Source: Bradyrhizobium sp. CCGB01 (lineage in GTDB: Bacteria > Pseudomonadota > Alphaproteobacteria > Rhizobiales > Xanthobacteraceae). From it: 64,000 nucleotides of DNA. The translations under genes and the position numbers were made by a program. The notes under the pieces were generated by a model. It worked only from the letters and a program-made list of their open reading frames with translations. It was not told the origin of the DNA and did no database searches. Below are positions 42,442 to 51,028 of the stretch, piece by piece (within the stretch, counting starts at the first letter, position 1; every line of letters begins with the position of its first letter). The stretch covers positions 6,820,001 to 6,884,000 of the forward strand of contig NZ_JANADK010000001.1 in assembly GCF_024199795.1 (NCBI RefSeq). The letters run 5' to 3'.

Positions 42442-44135
42442 TGCGTCACCTCCGCAGGGATCTTCGCGCCGCCGGCGAGCCAATCATGGTAGGTGCGGAA
42501 TGTCAGCCCGAGCTTGTCGTAGTAGACACGCAGGTAGCCGTCGCTGCCGCGGGTCACTGCGTCAGGCATCAGCTGCTCGACCTCCTGCGCCATCACGCCG
42601 ACATAGGCCTTGTCGCTGCCGATGTAGCTGAAGCGGTAATAACCGAGGCCGCTCGCGAGATGGCCGAGCAGGACGACATCGTGCTTCAGCGCGATATCGG
42701 AGCGCCGGCCACCGCCGCCGCCGCGGCCGCCTCCCCCGCCTCCACCGCGGAAGCCGCCGCCTCCGCCGCCACGCATTGCCATGCCACCGCCGCCGCCGCG
42801 TCCGGCCATGCTCGGTCCGCCACCACCGCGCGGCATGCTCGCCATGCTGGATCGCCCGCGCGCCGATGCCGCTGCGGCGGAGCGGCCGGACGAGACATTC
42901 ATCGCACCGCCGCGATTGCCGCCGCCACGGTTCGCCGCACCGCCGCCGGCACGGTTGGCAGCCTTGGCGCGATCGCCGCCACCCTTGGCGCGGTCACCGC
43001 TGCCTTTCGCGCGGTCGCCGCCGCCCTTGGCGCGATCTCCAGCACCAGCGCGATCGCCACCGCCGGGCCGATCGCCGCGATTGCCGGCACGGTCACCCGC
43101 GCGATCTCCCGCACGATTGCCTGCCCGATCACCGGCACGATCTCCTGCGCGGTCGCCCGCCCGGTCACGCGCGCCCTGATCAGGACGCAGCACTTGGTTG
43201 CCGTCACGGCCGCGGAAATCCATCCGGTCGGACGCACCGGCCTTGATGTTGGTGTTGCCGAAGCGCTGCTGGACGTTGACGTTGTTGTAGCGCACGCCCT
43301 GGCGATGCGCCGGATTGTGCTGCCAGCCGCCCGCGATGTTGGTGGTGCGATGATTGACGTAGACGTTGCGGTTGCCCCAGTTGCAGCCGCCGCCCCAGTA
43401 ATTGCCCCAGCGCCCGATTGCCCAGGCCGTGCCGAACGCGAGGCCCGCCGCGACCACGCCCGCGCCAATATAGGATGGATAGCCCCAGTAATACGGCGGA
43501 TACTCCGCATAGGGCCAGCTGCCATAGACGGTCGCCGGATCGTAATACGGCACATACATCTCCGCAGGATCGGCCTGCTGGATCACGACGACCTGCTTGC
43601 CTTCCTGGGACTGCACGCTGACCTTCTGCTGCTTGGTGGTGGCGAGCTTCTTGTTGTCATAGGCCTTGGTGCGCAGGCGCTGGATCGCGTCCATCACGTC
43701 GGGCTGCTGCGCGAGAAAGGCATCGCCGAGCTTCTTGGTCCAGTCGAGTTGGTCGCTCATCATAGTCAGGACATCCGCGGTGCTGGCCAGCGCCTTGACG
43801 CTGTCGTCCCACCCTTGCTTGTCGACCTCCGTCTTCAGCGCATCGCCCTTCAGGCTCTTGTGCTCCTTCAGCCAGCGGTCGGCCTGCACCACCTCCAGCG
43901 GATAGGTCGAGGCGGCCAGCACATTGGCGAGGAGTTCGTCGGGATAAAGCGCGATCGGTGCGACCAGGGCCTCGAGTTGCTCGGGCTTCAGAAGCTCGGC
44001 CGTCGGCGCAGGCGGACTCGCCGGCTGCGCCTGCGGCGCCGGGGTCGCTGGTGTCGTGGCAGGCTGCGCCGTTGCAGCGAACGACGTCGCCATCGTGAAC
44101 GCAAGCACCATCAGGATCTTGCCGCAGCGAAACAT
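42438..44135 (-). CDS. DUF3300 protein with DRAG repeats and an S74-like C-terminal chaperone domain
   Basis: A 565-residue secreted protein. After the signal peptide and a Pro/Ala linker comes a DUF3300 domain (LEALVAPIALYPDELLANVL, WPYAEYPPYYWGYP). Repeats of DRAGD/NRAG/DRAKGG (about residues 320-395) and a Gly-rich stretch follow. The end reads SDIALKHDV, then VGVMAQEVEQLMPDAV and DGYLRVYYDKLGL, the layout of the peptidase S74 self-cleaving chaperone of phage tail fibres; Ser near 479 and Lys near 484 are the expected dyad. GGGAGG precedes ATG 44135. First gene of a three-gene operon behind a FixK box. Confidence 0.82.
   Translation of the reverse strand: MFRCGKILMVLAFTMATSFAATAQPATTPATPAPQAQPASPPAPTAELLKPEQLEALVAPIALYPDELLANVLAASTYPLEVVQADRWLKEHKSLKGDALKTEVDKQGWDDSVKALASTADVLTMMSDQLDWTKKLGDAFLAQQPDVMDAIQRLRTKAYDNKKLATTKQQKVSVQSQEGKQVVVIQQADPAEMYVPYYDPATVYGSWPYAEYPPYYWGYPSYIGAGVVAAGLAFGTAWAIGRWGNYWGGGCNWGNRNVYVNHRTTNIAGGWQHNPAHRQGVRYNNVNVQQRFGNTNIKAGASDRMDFRGRDGNQVLRPDQGARDRAGDRAGDRAGDRAGNRAGDRAGDRAGNRGDRPGGGDRAGAGDRAKGGGDRAKGSGDRAKGGGDRAKAANRAGGGAANRGGGNRGGAMNVSSGRSAAAASARGRSSMASMPRGGGGPSMAGRGGGGGMAMRGGGGGGFRGGGGGGGRGGGGGRRSDIALKHDVVLLGHLASGLGYYRFSYIGSDKAYVGVMAQEVEQLMPDAVTRGSDGYLRVYYDKLGLTFRTYHDWLAGGAKIPAEVTQ
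42955..43175 (-). repeat. Degenerate tandem repeat coding for DRAG/NRAG/DRAKG units
   Basis: Within the DUF3300 gene, 12-base units (DRAG, NRAG) give way toward the 3' end of the gene to 18-base units (DRAKGG, DRAKGS). It is a likely site of length variation between strains. Confidence 0.6.
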
Positions 44136-44189
44136 CACATCCTCCCTCGGACTTCCAACGGGAGGATCGGGCCGGGGCACTGACATTTG

Positions 44190-44203
44190 TTGATTAAGAT
44201 CAA
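44190..44203 (-). promoter_or_regulatory. FNR/FixK box upstream of DUF3300 operon
   Basis: TTGATTAAGATCAA, a perfect palindrome of the TTGAT-N4-ATCAA type, ends 54 bases before the start codon. A class II activator centred 41.5 bases before transcription would leave a leader of about 20 bases. Confidence 0.75.
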
Positions 44204-44246
44204 CGAAACGAATTCGTCGCGGCTGCTGCAGCGCGAGAGCCGCGCG

Positions 44247-45233
44247 TCATTCGATCAGTTCGGCCTCCATCAGCAGCCGGTTCGGGACTGCCAGCCCAAG
44301 GGCATTCGCCGCCTTCATGTTGATCGCGAGCTCGAACCTGGTGGCGAATTGCACCGGGAGGGTACGAATCTCGGAACCGCGCAGGACGCGATCGACGTAG
44401 CCCGCGCCGTCACGAAACTGCTGGGTGAGATCGGCGCCATAGGACATCAGCCCGCCGTTCAATGCGTAGAAGCGGACCGCGAAGATCGCCGGCACGCGAT
44501 GCTGCGTCAGCAGGGCAATCGTCATTGCGCTCTGGGGTCCGAAGAAGCCACCATCGGGCAGCACGACCAGACCGCCGCCGGTGCGTGCCGCCGTCTCGAT
44601 CACACCGGCGATGTCGGGGCCACTGCGAACGGCGGCGCCCGCGACCTTGAGGCCGAGGCGGTTTTCCATCTGATGCGCGGCCTGAAGATAATACGGCGCA
44701 TAGGGCGAGGACTCCGGATTGAACAGCAGCGCGGCATGGCTCATCCCCGGCACCATGTCTTTCAGCAGGCTGAGCCATTTCCCGCTCATCGAGTGCTCAT
44801 AGAGCGAGAAGCCGGTGAGATTTCCGGTCGGCCGCGCCAGATTGGTGACGAGGCCGGTCCCGACGGGATCGGAGAGCCCGACGAAGACGATCGGAATCCT
44901 GTGCGTCGCATCGCGCAGCGCCCGCGTCGTTCCGGTACTGGTCGAGAGCAGCACGTCCGGCCCGGCGGCGACGAGCTCGAGCGCCTCCGAGCGCTGCCTT
45001 GCGGGATTGGGACCCGGCCAGCGCACCTCCAGGCGATAGTTCTGGTTGGCGATCCAACCGCGATCGGCGAGCCCCTGCTGAAAGGCGTCAACTCGCATCT
45101 GCGCGCCGGGATCGCCGACGACATTGCCGGTGAGCACGCCGACCGAAGGCATCCTCTCCTGGGCCCTCGCCAAGCCCGGGAATGCAGCCGCCGCACCAAG
45201 CAGCGACATGAACTCACGGCGTCTCATGGCCAC
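44247..45233 (-). CDS. ABC-type substrate-binding protein (PF04392-like)
   Basis: A 328-residue exported protein with a Tat-like leader (MRRREFMSLLGAAAAFPGLA). The two-lobed binding fold starts MPSVGVLTGNVVGDPGAQMR and includes PDVLLSTSTGTTRAL, RIPIVFVGLSDPVG and a C-terminal ALGLAVPNRLL. This family binds small organic ligands; no permease or ATPase gene is adjacent. The start GTG 45233 is well spaced from GGGGAG; ATG 45227 is the alternative. A FixK box lies upstream. The preceding sensor kinase has a related sensing domain, so the two may respond to the same ligand. Confidence 0.85.
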   Translation of the reverse strand: MAMRRREFMSLLGAAAAFPGLARAQERMPSVGVLTGNVVGDPGAQMRVDAFQQGLADRGWIANQNYRLEVRWPGPNPARQRSEALELVAAGPDVLLSTSTGTTRALRDATHRIPIVFVGLSDPVGTGLVTNLARPTGNLTGFSLYEHSMSGKWLSLLKDMVPGMSHAALLFNPESSPYAPYYLQAAHQMENRLGLKVAGAAVRSGPDIAGVIETAARTGGGLVVLPDGGFFGPQSAMTIALLTQHRVPAIFAVRFYALNGGLMSYGADLTQQFRDGAGYVDRVLRGSEIRTLPVQFATRFELAINMKAANALGLAVPNRLLMEAELIE

Positions 45234-45310
45234 TTACGCTCCCCAACACGCGCCCCGCTCCCGGTCATCCCGCAACCGCGAAAGGAAAAGGCCTCACCGA
45301 ACCCCGAGGT

Positions 45311-45324
45311 TTGATCGAGATCAA
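45311..45324 (-). promoter_or_regulatory. FNR/FixK box upstream of the ABC binding-protein gene
   Basis: TTGATCGAGATCAA is a perfect TTGAT-N4-ATCAA palindrome. It sits between the sensor kinase stop (45336) and the start codon at 45233, 77 bases from the latter. Confidence 0.72.
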
Positions 45325-45335
45325 GATAGCGGCCG

Positions 45336-47237
45336 TCAGCGAGCGATCGGAAGCCGGATCGTGAACAGCGCACCGCCCGCCGGCTGGTTCGCTGCGGCAA
45401 CCGTGCCGTGATGTGCCTCGATGATGGTCGCGGCGATCGCGAGCCCCATGCCCATACCTTGCGGCTTTGTCGTGAAGAACGGATCGAACACGTTCGCCAG
45501 ATCGGAGGCGGCAATCCCGGGCCCGGTATCGGTGACCCTGACCTCCGCCTGATTGCCGGCGCGCGCAGTCGAAACGCTGACCTCGCGTTTTCCGGCGTCC
45601 GCGTCGGAGATCGCATCTATCGCGTTGATGATCAGGTTGAGAACCACTTGCTGAAGCTGGACCGGGTCGCCCTTGATCGGTAGATCGGCCTGAACAGGCA
45701 TGTAGGTCAACGTGATCCGGCGGCCATCGGCAACGGCTCTCACCAGACCGATGGCTTCCCGCACCGTGTCATTGAGCTCGATCTGCTTGATCTCGAATGG
45801 CGTCTTCTTCAGAACACTGCGCAGCCTGCGGATGACCTCGCTCGCCCGCTGGTCGTCGCGTCTGATGTCGGCGAGAATCTGACGGAGCTCGCTGATGTCG
45901 GGCGAAGCGGACTTGAGCATGAGCTCAGCGGTCTCGGCGTTGGTCAGGATGGAGCCGAGCGGCTGGTTCAGTTCGTGCGCGATCGACGTCGTCAACTCGC
46001 CGACGGCGGAATAGCGATTGGCGTGAGCAAGTTCGGCCAGGCGCTGGCGCGACTCGACCTCAGCGACGCGGCGGCGCTGGCGCTCGTGCAGCAGCCCGCT
46101 GATGAGGCCCGCCTGCACGAGGAATACGGCCGAGATCAACAACATCTGCCAACGATAGCGCTCCCAGATGCTGGGCTCGCGAAACACGACCTCGCTGCCG
46201 GGAGGCAGCCGACTCTCGCTGATGCCCCACCGCCGCAACTCCCGCCAGTCGTATTTCGGCGGCGCAAATTCGATGGGCTCGGACTTGATGCTCTCCGGCT
46301 TTTCGCCGCCCAGGATGCGCATCACGGCGTTCACCGTCTTGCGGCTCGTTTCATCGACCGAATGCATCGGGCCGCCGACGGTGCTGCCGCCAAAGAACGG
46401 CTCCTGATAGGAAAAGATCGGCGCGTTCGCGACGGCGTGCAGGCTGCGGAGCGCAAGGTCGCCCTCGTGGACGATGCCGGCTCCGTCGACTGACATCAAC
46501 CCCCAGAACAACACGGTATGAGGCGAAAGTTCCGATGCACGCTTCAATATCTGCTCGAACGAAAGGTCCGAATACCAGACGAGATCGAGCCGGCCCTCCA
46601 GCGGCTTCAACTCCCGTTTCACTTCGTCGACCCAGAACTTTTCGAGCGGCGAGGCGCCGATCACGATCGCGGCCGCCCTGGTGTCCGGCAGAAGCCGGAG
46701 AATATTGTCGAACACCGCCATGAAATCATTGCGGATCGACACGACGACGTCATTTCCGGTGAGGTCGGCGCGGTTCACCAGGCGGTGCTCGACCGCGCTC
46801 AGCACCATCGGAGCATCAGGAAAGAGCTTCATCCGGTATTTCTGGACGAACCGCGCCGCGGGCGCGCCGATGCTCAGCACGATGTCGGGCTGCGCGCCCT
46901 GATAGAGCGAGCCGAGATATTCGACGAATGGTGCCTCCGGCCCCGGATTGTTGAAGCGCGCAGTGAGCAGAGTGTGCTCCTGGACATCGAGCGGCCAGAG
47001 CGACTGCCGCTCGAGCTCGGCCTTGATGCTACGCGCATATTCGCTCCAGGGCCGGAATTCCCGCCCGAAGGAATGCAGCACCAGCACGCGCTTGAGCTCG
47101 CGGTAACGTGCTTCGCCAAGCCGGGCGGCATCGGCCGGCGAGGACAAGACGCAGGCAACCAGCACCAGGCCAAGACGAAGCCACGTGATCGCCATCGGCC
47201 ACATCCTGACCGAAACGCTGGCCATGCGCCCGCTCAT
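45336..47237 (-). CDS. Sensor histidine kinase with ABC-binding-protein-like sensor domain
   Basis: A 633-residue membrane protein. It has an N-terminal signal/anchor, then a periplasmic domain of about 300 residues related to ABC_sub_bind proteins (KRVLVLHSFGREFRPWSEYA, PDIVLSIGAPAARFV). A membrane helix near 360-385 (WQMLLISAVFLVQAGLISGL) is followed by a HisKA domain with IAHELNQPLGSILTNAET and an ATPase domain ending DTGPGIAASDLANVFDPFFT and GMGMGLAIAATIIEAHHG. The kinase core is FixL/DctB-like. No response regulator is adjacent; FixJ-like proteins lie at 54877 and 55441. GAGGGAG precedes the start. Confidence 0.87.
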   Translation of the reverse strand: MSGRMASVSVRMWPMAITWLRLGLVLVACVLSSPADAARLGEARYRELKRVLVLHSFGREFRPWSEYARSIKAELERQSLWPLDVQEHTLLTARFNNPGPEAPFVEYLGSLYQGAQPDIVLSIGAPAARFVQKYRMKLFPDAPMVLSAVEHRLVNRADLTGNDVVVSIRNDFMAVFDNILRLLPDTRAAAIVIGASPLEKFWVDEVKRELKPLEGRLDLVWYSDLSFEQILKRASELSPHTVLFWGLMSVDGAGIVHEGDLALRSLHAVANAPIFSYQEPFFGGSTVGGPMHSVDETSRKTVNAVMRILGGEKPESIKSEPIEFAPPKYDWRELRRWGISESRLPPGSEVVFREPSIWERYRWQMLLISAVFLVQAGLISGLLHERQRRRVAEVESRQRLAELAHANRYSAVGELTTSIAHELNQPLGSILTNAETAELMLKSASPDISELRQILADIRRDDQRASEVIRRLRSVLKKTPFEIKQIELNDTVREAIGLVRAVADGRRITLTYMPVQADLPIKGDPVQLQQVVLNLIINAIDAISDADAGKREVSVSTARAGNQAEVRVTDTGPGIAASDLANVFDPFFTTKPQGMGMGLAIAATIIEAHHGTVAAANQPAGGALFTIRLPIAR

Positions 47238-47331
47238 CTGCTCCCTCGACGGCCTTTCGAGCCGATCTTGGCTGCAATTCTAGCGGTAACTGTGCGGTTT
47301 CGACAGCCCCCGAGGACGCTATCCCTGGGTC

Positions 47332-48564
47332 TCAATGGCCGCTCAACACCAGCGTCTGGATCGGCAGCAGCAACGCCTGGATGCGTAGCAGGAGCGCGTG
47401 GACCAAGCCGACGCCGTCGACGACATGCAGGGCAATCTTCCGGCTGGTCGAAGTATCTTTAGCGGAGATTTCCTCGTGATTGCTGGTGTAGGCATTAACG
47501 ATGCAACTGCTGCCGGGCGTGACGCCGTCGAGCCCGCCCTTGTACAGCGGCTCCATGAACACCAGGATCGTGCCGGGCCGCACGGCGTTTTGCGCCTCGA
47601 TCAACTGCTCACCGGAACGAAACTGCCCGGCGGCGATATAGTCCTGCACCGTCGTGATCACCATCGGGATGATGACCCAGGGCTTTGAAATGCAGGTCGC
47701 CTCCGCAACCATGCCCGTCTTCATCACCTGGGCCTCGATCTGGCCGAAACCGGCCTGAAGCAGCTTACGGCCGGCTCCTTCCGGAATCAGCACGCCCGCC
47801 GGGCGCATCAGCTGATTGACGACGTCACCAGTACGGATCAGGAACTGCTCGACGCGCCCATCGACGCCGGCACGTACGATGGTCTTGTCGAGGTCGACCT
47901 GGGCCTGATCGCGTGCGGCTTCCGCACTGGCCTTCTGCGCCGGCAGCAGGGTGGAGACCTGCAGCGATGCGGACTGCCTTGCGGCCGTCGCTGCGTCGAT
48001 ACCCGACTGGCGCTGATCGACCAGCACCTGGAGCTTGTCGATGTCACGCTGCGGGACGATGCCGGGATTGCGGCGCTGGAGCTCGCTCTTGACCTCGAGC
48101 TCGTCCTTGGCCTGCTGATAATTGGCTCTCGCTTCACCGAGCTGCGCCTCCGCCTTGACCACGTCCGCCTGTGCGGTCTGCATCGCGGCATCGACCTCCG
48201 CGATCTTTCGCTTTGCCGTCTCGTAGGCGGCCTGCTGCTTCGAGGCATCGAGCGTGAACAGCACGTCGCCCTTCTTCACGGCTTCGCTGAAGCCGACCTT
48301 GACGTCGGCGACACGGCCCGAGCCCTCCGGCAGGATCGGCACCGTGCGGAAATAGAGCGTCGCGGACGACGTGGAGGGATGGAAGTAGAAGATCATGGTG
48401 ATCAGCGAAACCGTCAGCATCAGGCAGCCGGTGATGCCCCATCTGAGCTCGTACCAGACCGAGAAGAAGGTGATCTCCTTGCCGAAGCGCTTGCCCTGGA
48501 CGTAACGGCGATACAGATAGTCCGGCAGGATCGTCAGCAGCGAGCAGAACATCAGCTCAAACAT
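47332..48564 (-). CDS. HlyD-family membrane fusion-type protein
   Basis: A 410-residue protein. After the opening MFELMFCSLLTILPDYLYRR comes a membrane helix, a lipoyl-like half RVADVKVGFSEAVKKGDVLF, a long coiled coil (about 130-250), a second half VRAGVDGRVEQFLIRTGDVV and a hydrophobic end. It resembles E. coli YiaV/YibH-type proteins rather than pump adaptors, and no pump gene is adjacent. It overlaps the stop of the upstream membrane gene by eight bases and shares the FixK-box promoter at 49063. The role is unknown; envelope export or maintenance is inferred. Confidence 0.8.
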   Translation of the reverse strand: MFELMFCSLLTILPDYLYRRYVQGKRFGKEITFFSVWYELRWGITGCLMLTVSLITMIFYFHPSTSSATLYFRTVPILPEGSGRVADVKVGFSEAVKKGDVLFTLDASKQQAAYETAKRKIAEVDAAMQTAQADVVKAEAQLGEARANYQQAKDELEVKSELQRRNPGIVPQRDIDKLQVLVDQRQSGIDAATAARQSASLQVSTLLPAQKASAEAARDQAQVDLDKTIVRAGVDGRVEQFLIRTGDVVNQLMRPAGVLIPEGAGRKLLQAGFGQIEAQVMKTGMVAEATCISKPWVIIPMVITTVQDYIAAGQFRSGEQLIEAQNAVRPGTILVFMEPLYKGGLDGVTPGSSCIVNAYTSNHEEISAKDTSTSRKIALHVVDGVGLVHALLLRIQALLLPIQTLVLSGH

Positions 48565-49003
48565 GGCTGTGCTCCTTCTCCTTTGCGGGACCCGGCTTGT
48601 CCGCAGGCGGTGGCTCAGTCCCGATCCCTGTCCGGACTTCCCCACCATCGGCGGCGGGCGTCGCATCGGCAATCTTCTCGACGGACCCGGCGATGCTGCG
48701 CAGCGGTGTGCCAAAATCAGGCAGATCGATCAGCGCAAGCAGCAGGCCCGCGACCCAGAAGATGTGCATATGCGTGAACAGCGAAATGAGGCCGAGCACT
48801 GCGACGAGTTCGAATTGCAGCTTTTGCGATTTATGCGCCATGCGCTCGGGCAGGCTGTGCAGCTTCCAATAGAGCGTACCGACCCAGAGCACAGTGCCGA
48901 CCAGGAATACGCCCATCACCACCATGAGCGGATCGGTTCCGCTCCCCGGCGCGAGATAGAACGGAAGATGATGTGGGGCCATCGGATGAAGCTGGTCGCT
49001 CAA
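48557..49003 (-). CDS. Small inner-membrane protein paired with the HlyD-like protein
   Basis: A 148-residue protein with two membrane helices (LMVVMGVFLVGTVLWVGTLY and ISLFTHMHIFWVAGLLLALI) and a Pro/Glu-rich cytoplasmic tail. The spacing of HSLPERMAHKSQK and SLFTHMHIFW recalls DUF3302 (YiaW), the partner of YiaV in E. coli; the resemblance is weak and by eye. First gene of the operon. The FixK box at 49063 lies about 60 bases upstream. Confidence 0.65.
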   Translation of the reverse strand: MSDQLHPMAPHHLPFYLAPGSGTDPLMVVMGVFLVGTVLWVGTLYWKLHSLPERMAHKSQKLQFELVAVLGLISLFTHMHIFWVAGLLLALIDLPDFGTPLRSIAGSVEKIADATPAADGGEVRTGIGTEPPPADKPGPAKEKEHSHV

Positions 49004-49062
49004 ACGTCTCTCCCGGTCAAATGCGCCTGTACGGCACTGTGTTCAGGCAGGCTTCGGTTTGC

Positions 49063-49076
49063 TTGATTTGAATCAA
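49063..49076. promoter_or_regulatory. FNR/FixK box shared by divergent operons
   Basis: TTGATTTGAATCAA, a perfect palindrome. It lies 59 bases before the start at 49003 (minus) and 67 before the start at 49144 (plus), so one box could activate both directions with leaders of about 25-33 bases. Confidence 0.75.
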
Positions 49077-49143
49077 GGGAACGCCCTCTCCCGGACCTAG
49101 CGTTCCCTGGACGCCGATTTGCACAATCATCAGGAGCCGCACC

Positions 49144-49596
49144 ATGCCCGGCCTCGACGATCTCATTCCCAACGCCGCCCAGATTCGCAAGGAAGCCGCC
49201 CTCAAGGAGGCCGAGAAGGCTGACGAATATGTCCGCCTCGCCGCCGCCGCTGAGGCCGAGAAGCGGGCGCTGATCGAGCGCCTGAGCAAGCCCTCCGGCA
49301 AGAGCGAGGAGGAGAAGATCAAGCTCGCCTCGACCATCATCCAGCGCGCGGTGCGAAACGGCCTGACGGAGGTGCTGGTCTATCGTTTCCCCAATTCGCT
49401 CTGCACCGACAAGGGACGCGCCATCAACCAGATGGAAAAAGGCTGGGAGAACACCCTGACCGGCATCCCCAAGGAGATCTACCAGCTGTGGACCGACTAT
49501 CTGAAACCGCGGGGCTACCGCATCGCCTATCAGATCATCGACTTTCCGGGCGGTGTGCCCGGCGACATCGGCGTGACCATTTCGTGGGACGATTGA
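49144..49596 (+). CDS. Unknown protein preceding PPK2
   Basis: A 150-residue soluble protein. The N-terminal third is an Ala/Glu/Lys-rich helix (EAEKADEYVRLAAAAEAEKR). The rest looks globular, with NGLTEVLVYRFPNSLCTDKG and YQIIDFPGGVPGDIGVTISW. No named domain recognised. It is 55 bases upstream of ppk2 and follows a FixK box, so it is probably co-expressed with polyphosphate metabolism under low oxygen. Confidence 0.7.
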   Translation: MPGLDDLIPNAAQIRKEAALKEAEKADEYVRLAAAAEAEKRALIERLSKPSGKSEEEKIKLASTIIQRAVRNGLTEVLVYRFPNSLCTDKGRAINQMEKGWENTLTGIPKEIYQLWTDYLKPRGYRIAYQIIDFPGGVPGDIGVTISWDD

Positions 49597-49651
49597 TTCC
49601 CGGGACGATTGATTGCTGATGCTCGCCGAGCGCAGCAGCGAAAGGACAGGC

Positions 49652-50452
49652 ATGGCCAAGGATGCGCCCGCGGAGCGGATGAAGCGGAAAGACTATGAGA
49701 AGGAGCTCGAGAAGCTCCAGGTCGAGCTGTGCCATCTTCAGGACTGGGTGAGAGCCGAGAAACTGAAGGTGATCATCATCTTCGAAGGGCGCGACGCCGC
49801 CGGCAAGGGAGGCACCATCAAGGCGCTGACCGAAAAAGTGAGCCCGCGGGTGTTCCGCGTCTGCGCCCTGCCCGCACCGTCCGACCGGCAGAAATCTCAG
49901 CTGTTCCTCCAGCGCTACATCGAGCAATTCCCGGCCGGCGGCGAGATCGTGATCTTCGACCGCAGCTGGTACAATCGCGCCGGCGTCGAATATGTCATGG
50001 GCTTCTGCACGCCAGCCGAGCACAAGCGCTTCCTGGAATTGTGTCCGCAGGTCGAGAAATTCGCCGTGGATGCCGGCATCATCCTGATCAAGCTCTGGCT
50101 GGAGGTCGGGATGGAGGAGCAGGAGCTCCGCTTCAAGGCGCGCATCGAGGATCCGCTGCGACAGTGGAAGCTTAGCCCGATGGACACCGAGTCGTTCGGG
50201 CGCTGGTACGACTACTCGCGCGCGCGTGACATGATGTTCGAGGCGACCGACACCAAGCATGCGCCATGGCGACTGATCCGCTCCGACGACAAGCGGCGGG
50301 CACGGCTCAACGTCATCTCGCACATCCTGAGGACGATCCCCTACAAGAAGATCGCGCGGGCAAAGGTCAAGCTGCCGAAGCGGTCCCACAAGGGACGCTA
50401 CAACGACCAGGCGAGCCTGCGCGGACTGAAGTTCGTCGAGGAACGATACTGA
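49652..50452 (+). CDS. ppk2: Polyphosphate kinase 2
   Basis: A 266-residue kinase with the PPK2 P-loop EGRDAAGKGGTIKAL (near 45-60), a Walker B-like FDRSWYNRAGVEYVMGF and the lid region RIEDPLRQWKLSPMD. PPK2 enzymes use polyphosphate to phosphorylate nucleotides or the reverse. AAAGGA precedes ATG 49652. It is second in an operon with the unknown gene at 49144, behind the divergent FixK box. An energy-buffering role in microaerobic cells is inferred. Confidence 0.93.
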   Translation: MAKDAPAERMKRKDYEKELEKLQVELCHLQDWVRAEKLKVIIIFEGRDAAGKGGTIKALTEKVSPRVFRVCALPAPSDRQKSQLFLQRYIEQFPAGGEIVIFDRSWYNRAGVEYVMGFCTPAEHKRFLELCPQVEKFAVDAGIILIKLWLEVGMEEQELRFKARIEDPLRQWKLSPMDTESFGRWYDYSRARDMMFEATDTKHAPWRLIRSDDKRRARLNVISHILRTIPYKKIARAKVKLPKRSHKGRYNDQASLRGLKFVEERY

Positions 50453-50458
50453 AATGCG

Positions 50459-50494
50459 AAACGGGCCGCGGTGACGCAGCCCGTTTGCTTTTGC
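50459..50494. terminator. Terminator between convergent genes
   Basis: AAACGGGC at 50459-50466 pairs with GCCCGTTT at 50479-50486 and is followed by GCTTTT. It lies between the ppk2 stop and the stop of the minus-strand gene at 50518 and may serve mainly the plus strand. Confidence 0.7.
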
Positions 50495-50517
50495 GACCCG
50501 CGCGACCAGTCCTGGGC

Positions 50518-50952
50518 TTACTTCAACTTGATCGTGACGCCGCCCACCGCAGCCGACACTTCCGCGCCGACCTTCGGACCGCTGAGCTGAAGGATCACGC
50601 CATTGCCGTTCTGCAATTGAACGGCGCCGGCGCCGGCGGCAACGGCTCCGCCCGCACCGCCCACTGCGTAAGAACCTTCGATCGACTGCGGCCCCTTCAG
50701 ATTGAGGGCGCGGCCGACGAACTTCGTGGTCGAGGCGCCGACCGTCAAGCCGACGCTCATGCCGGAGACGGTGAATGGATATTTCTTGCCGCGGTAGACG
50801 AGAACACCCTCCCCGCCACCGACGCCGACAATGAAGCCGCCCTTGGTGAAGACGACGGCGACCTGGCCGGTATCGGCATGCGATGGCGTGGCGAAGCCGG
50901 TAAATGCCGCAAGCGTGGCAACCAGGACGGCACCGGTGGCAAATTTTCTCAT
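50518..50952 (-). CDS. Secreted glycine-rich protein, paralog of 41070
   Basis: A 144-residue protein with a signal peptide (VLVATLAAFTGFATPSHA) and a beta-rich mature part: VAVVFTKGGFIVGVGGGEG, YRGKKYPFTVSGMSVGLTVG and the final strand VTIKLK. It matches the product of 41070 over most of its length. GAAAGGAG precedes ATG 50952, and a FixK box is 76 bases upstream. Both paralogs thus lie behind FixK boxes. Function unknown; an envelope role is inferred. Confidence 0.68.
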   Translation of the reverse strand: MRKFATGAVLVATLAAFTGFATPSHADTGQVAVVFTKGGFIVGVGGGEGVLVYRGKKYPFTVSGMSVGLTVGASTTKFVGRALNLKGPQSIEGSYAVGGAGGAVAAGAGAVQLQNGNGVILQLSGPKVGAEVSAAVGGVTIKLK

Positions 50953-51028
50953 GACGTTCTTTCTCCTTTCGTTATGACCCCTTGGGGCAAAATGGTGCGG
51001 GATCGTGAGTTTGGCGCCGGGAACTCCA

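Noticed and set aside
42955..43175. Short regular repeats that could suggest a CRISPR array
   Set aside because: Units are 12-18 bases, degenerate, in frame within a gene and without unique spacers.
42441..44183. Open frame of 580 codons opposite the DUF3300 gene
   Set aside because: Shadow caused by GC-rich repeats; Ala/Thr/Ile-rich translation without motif.
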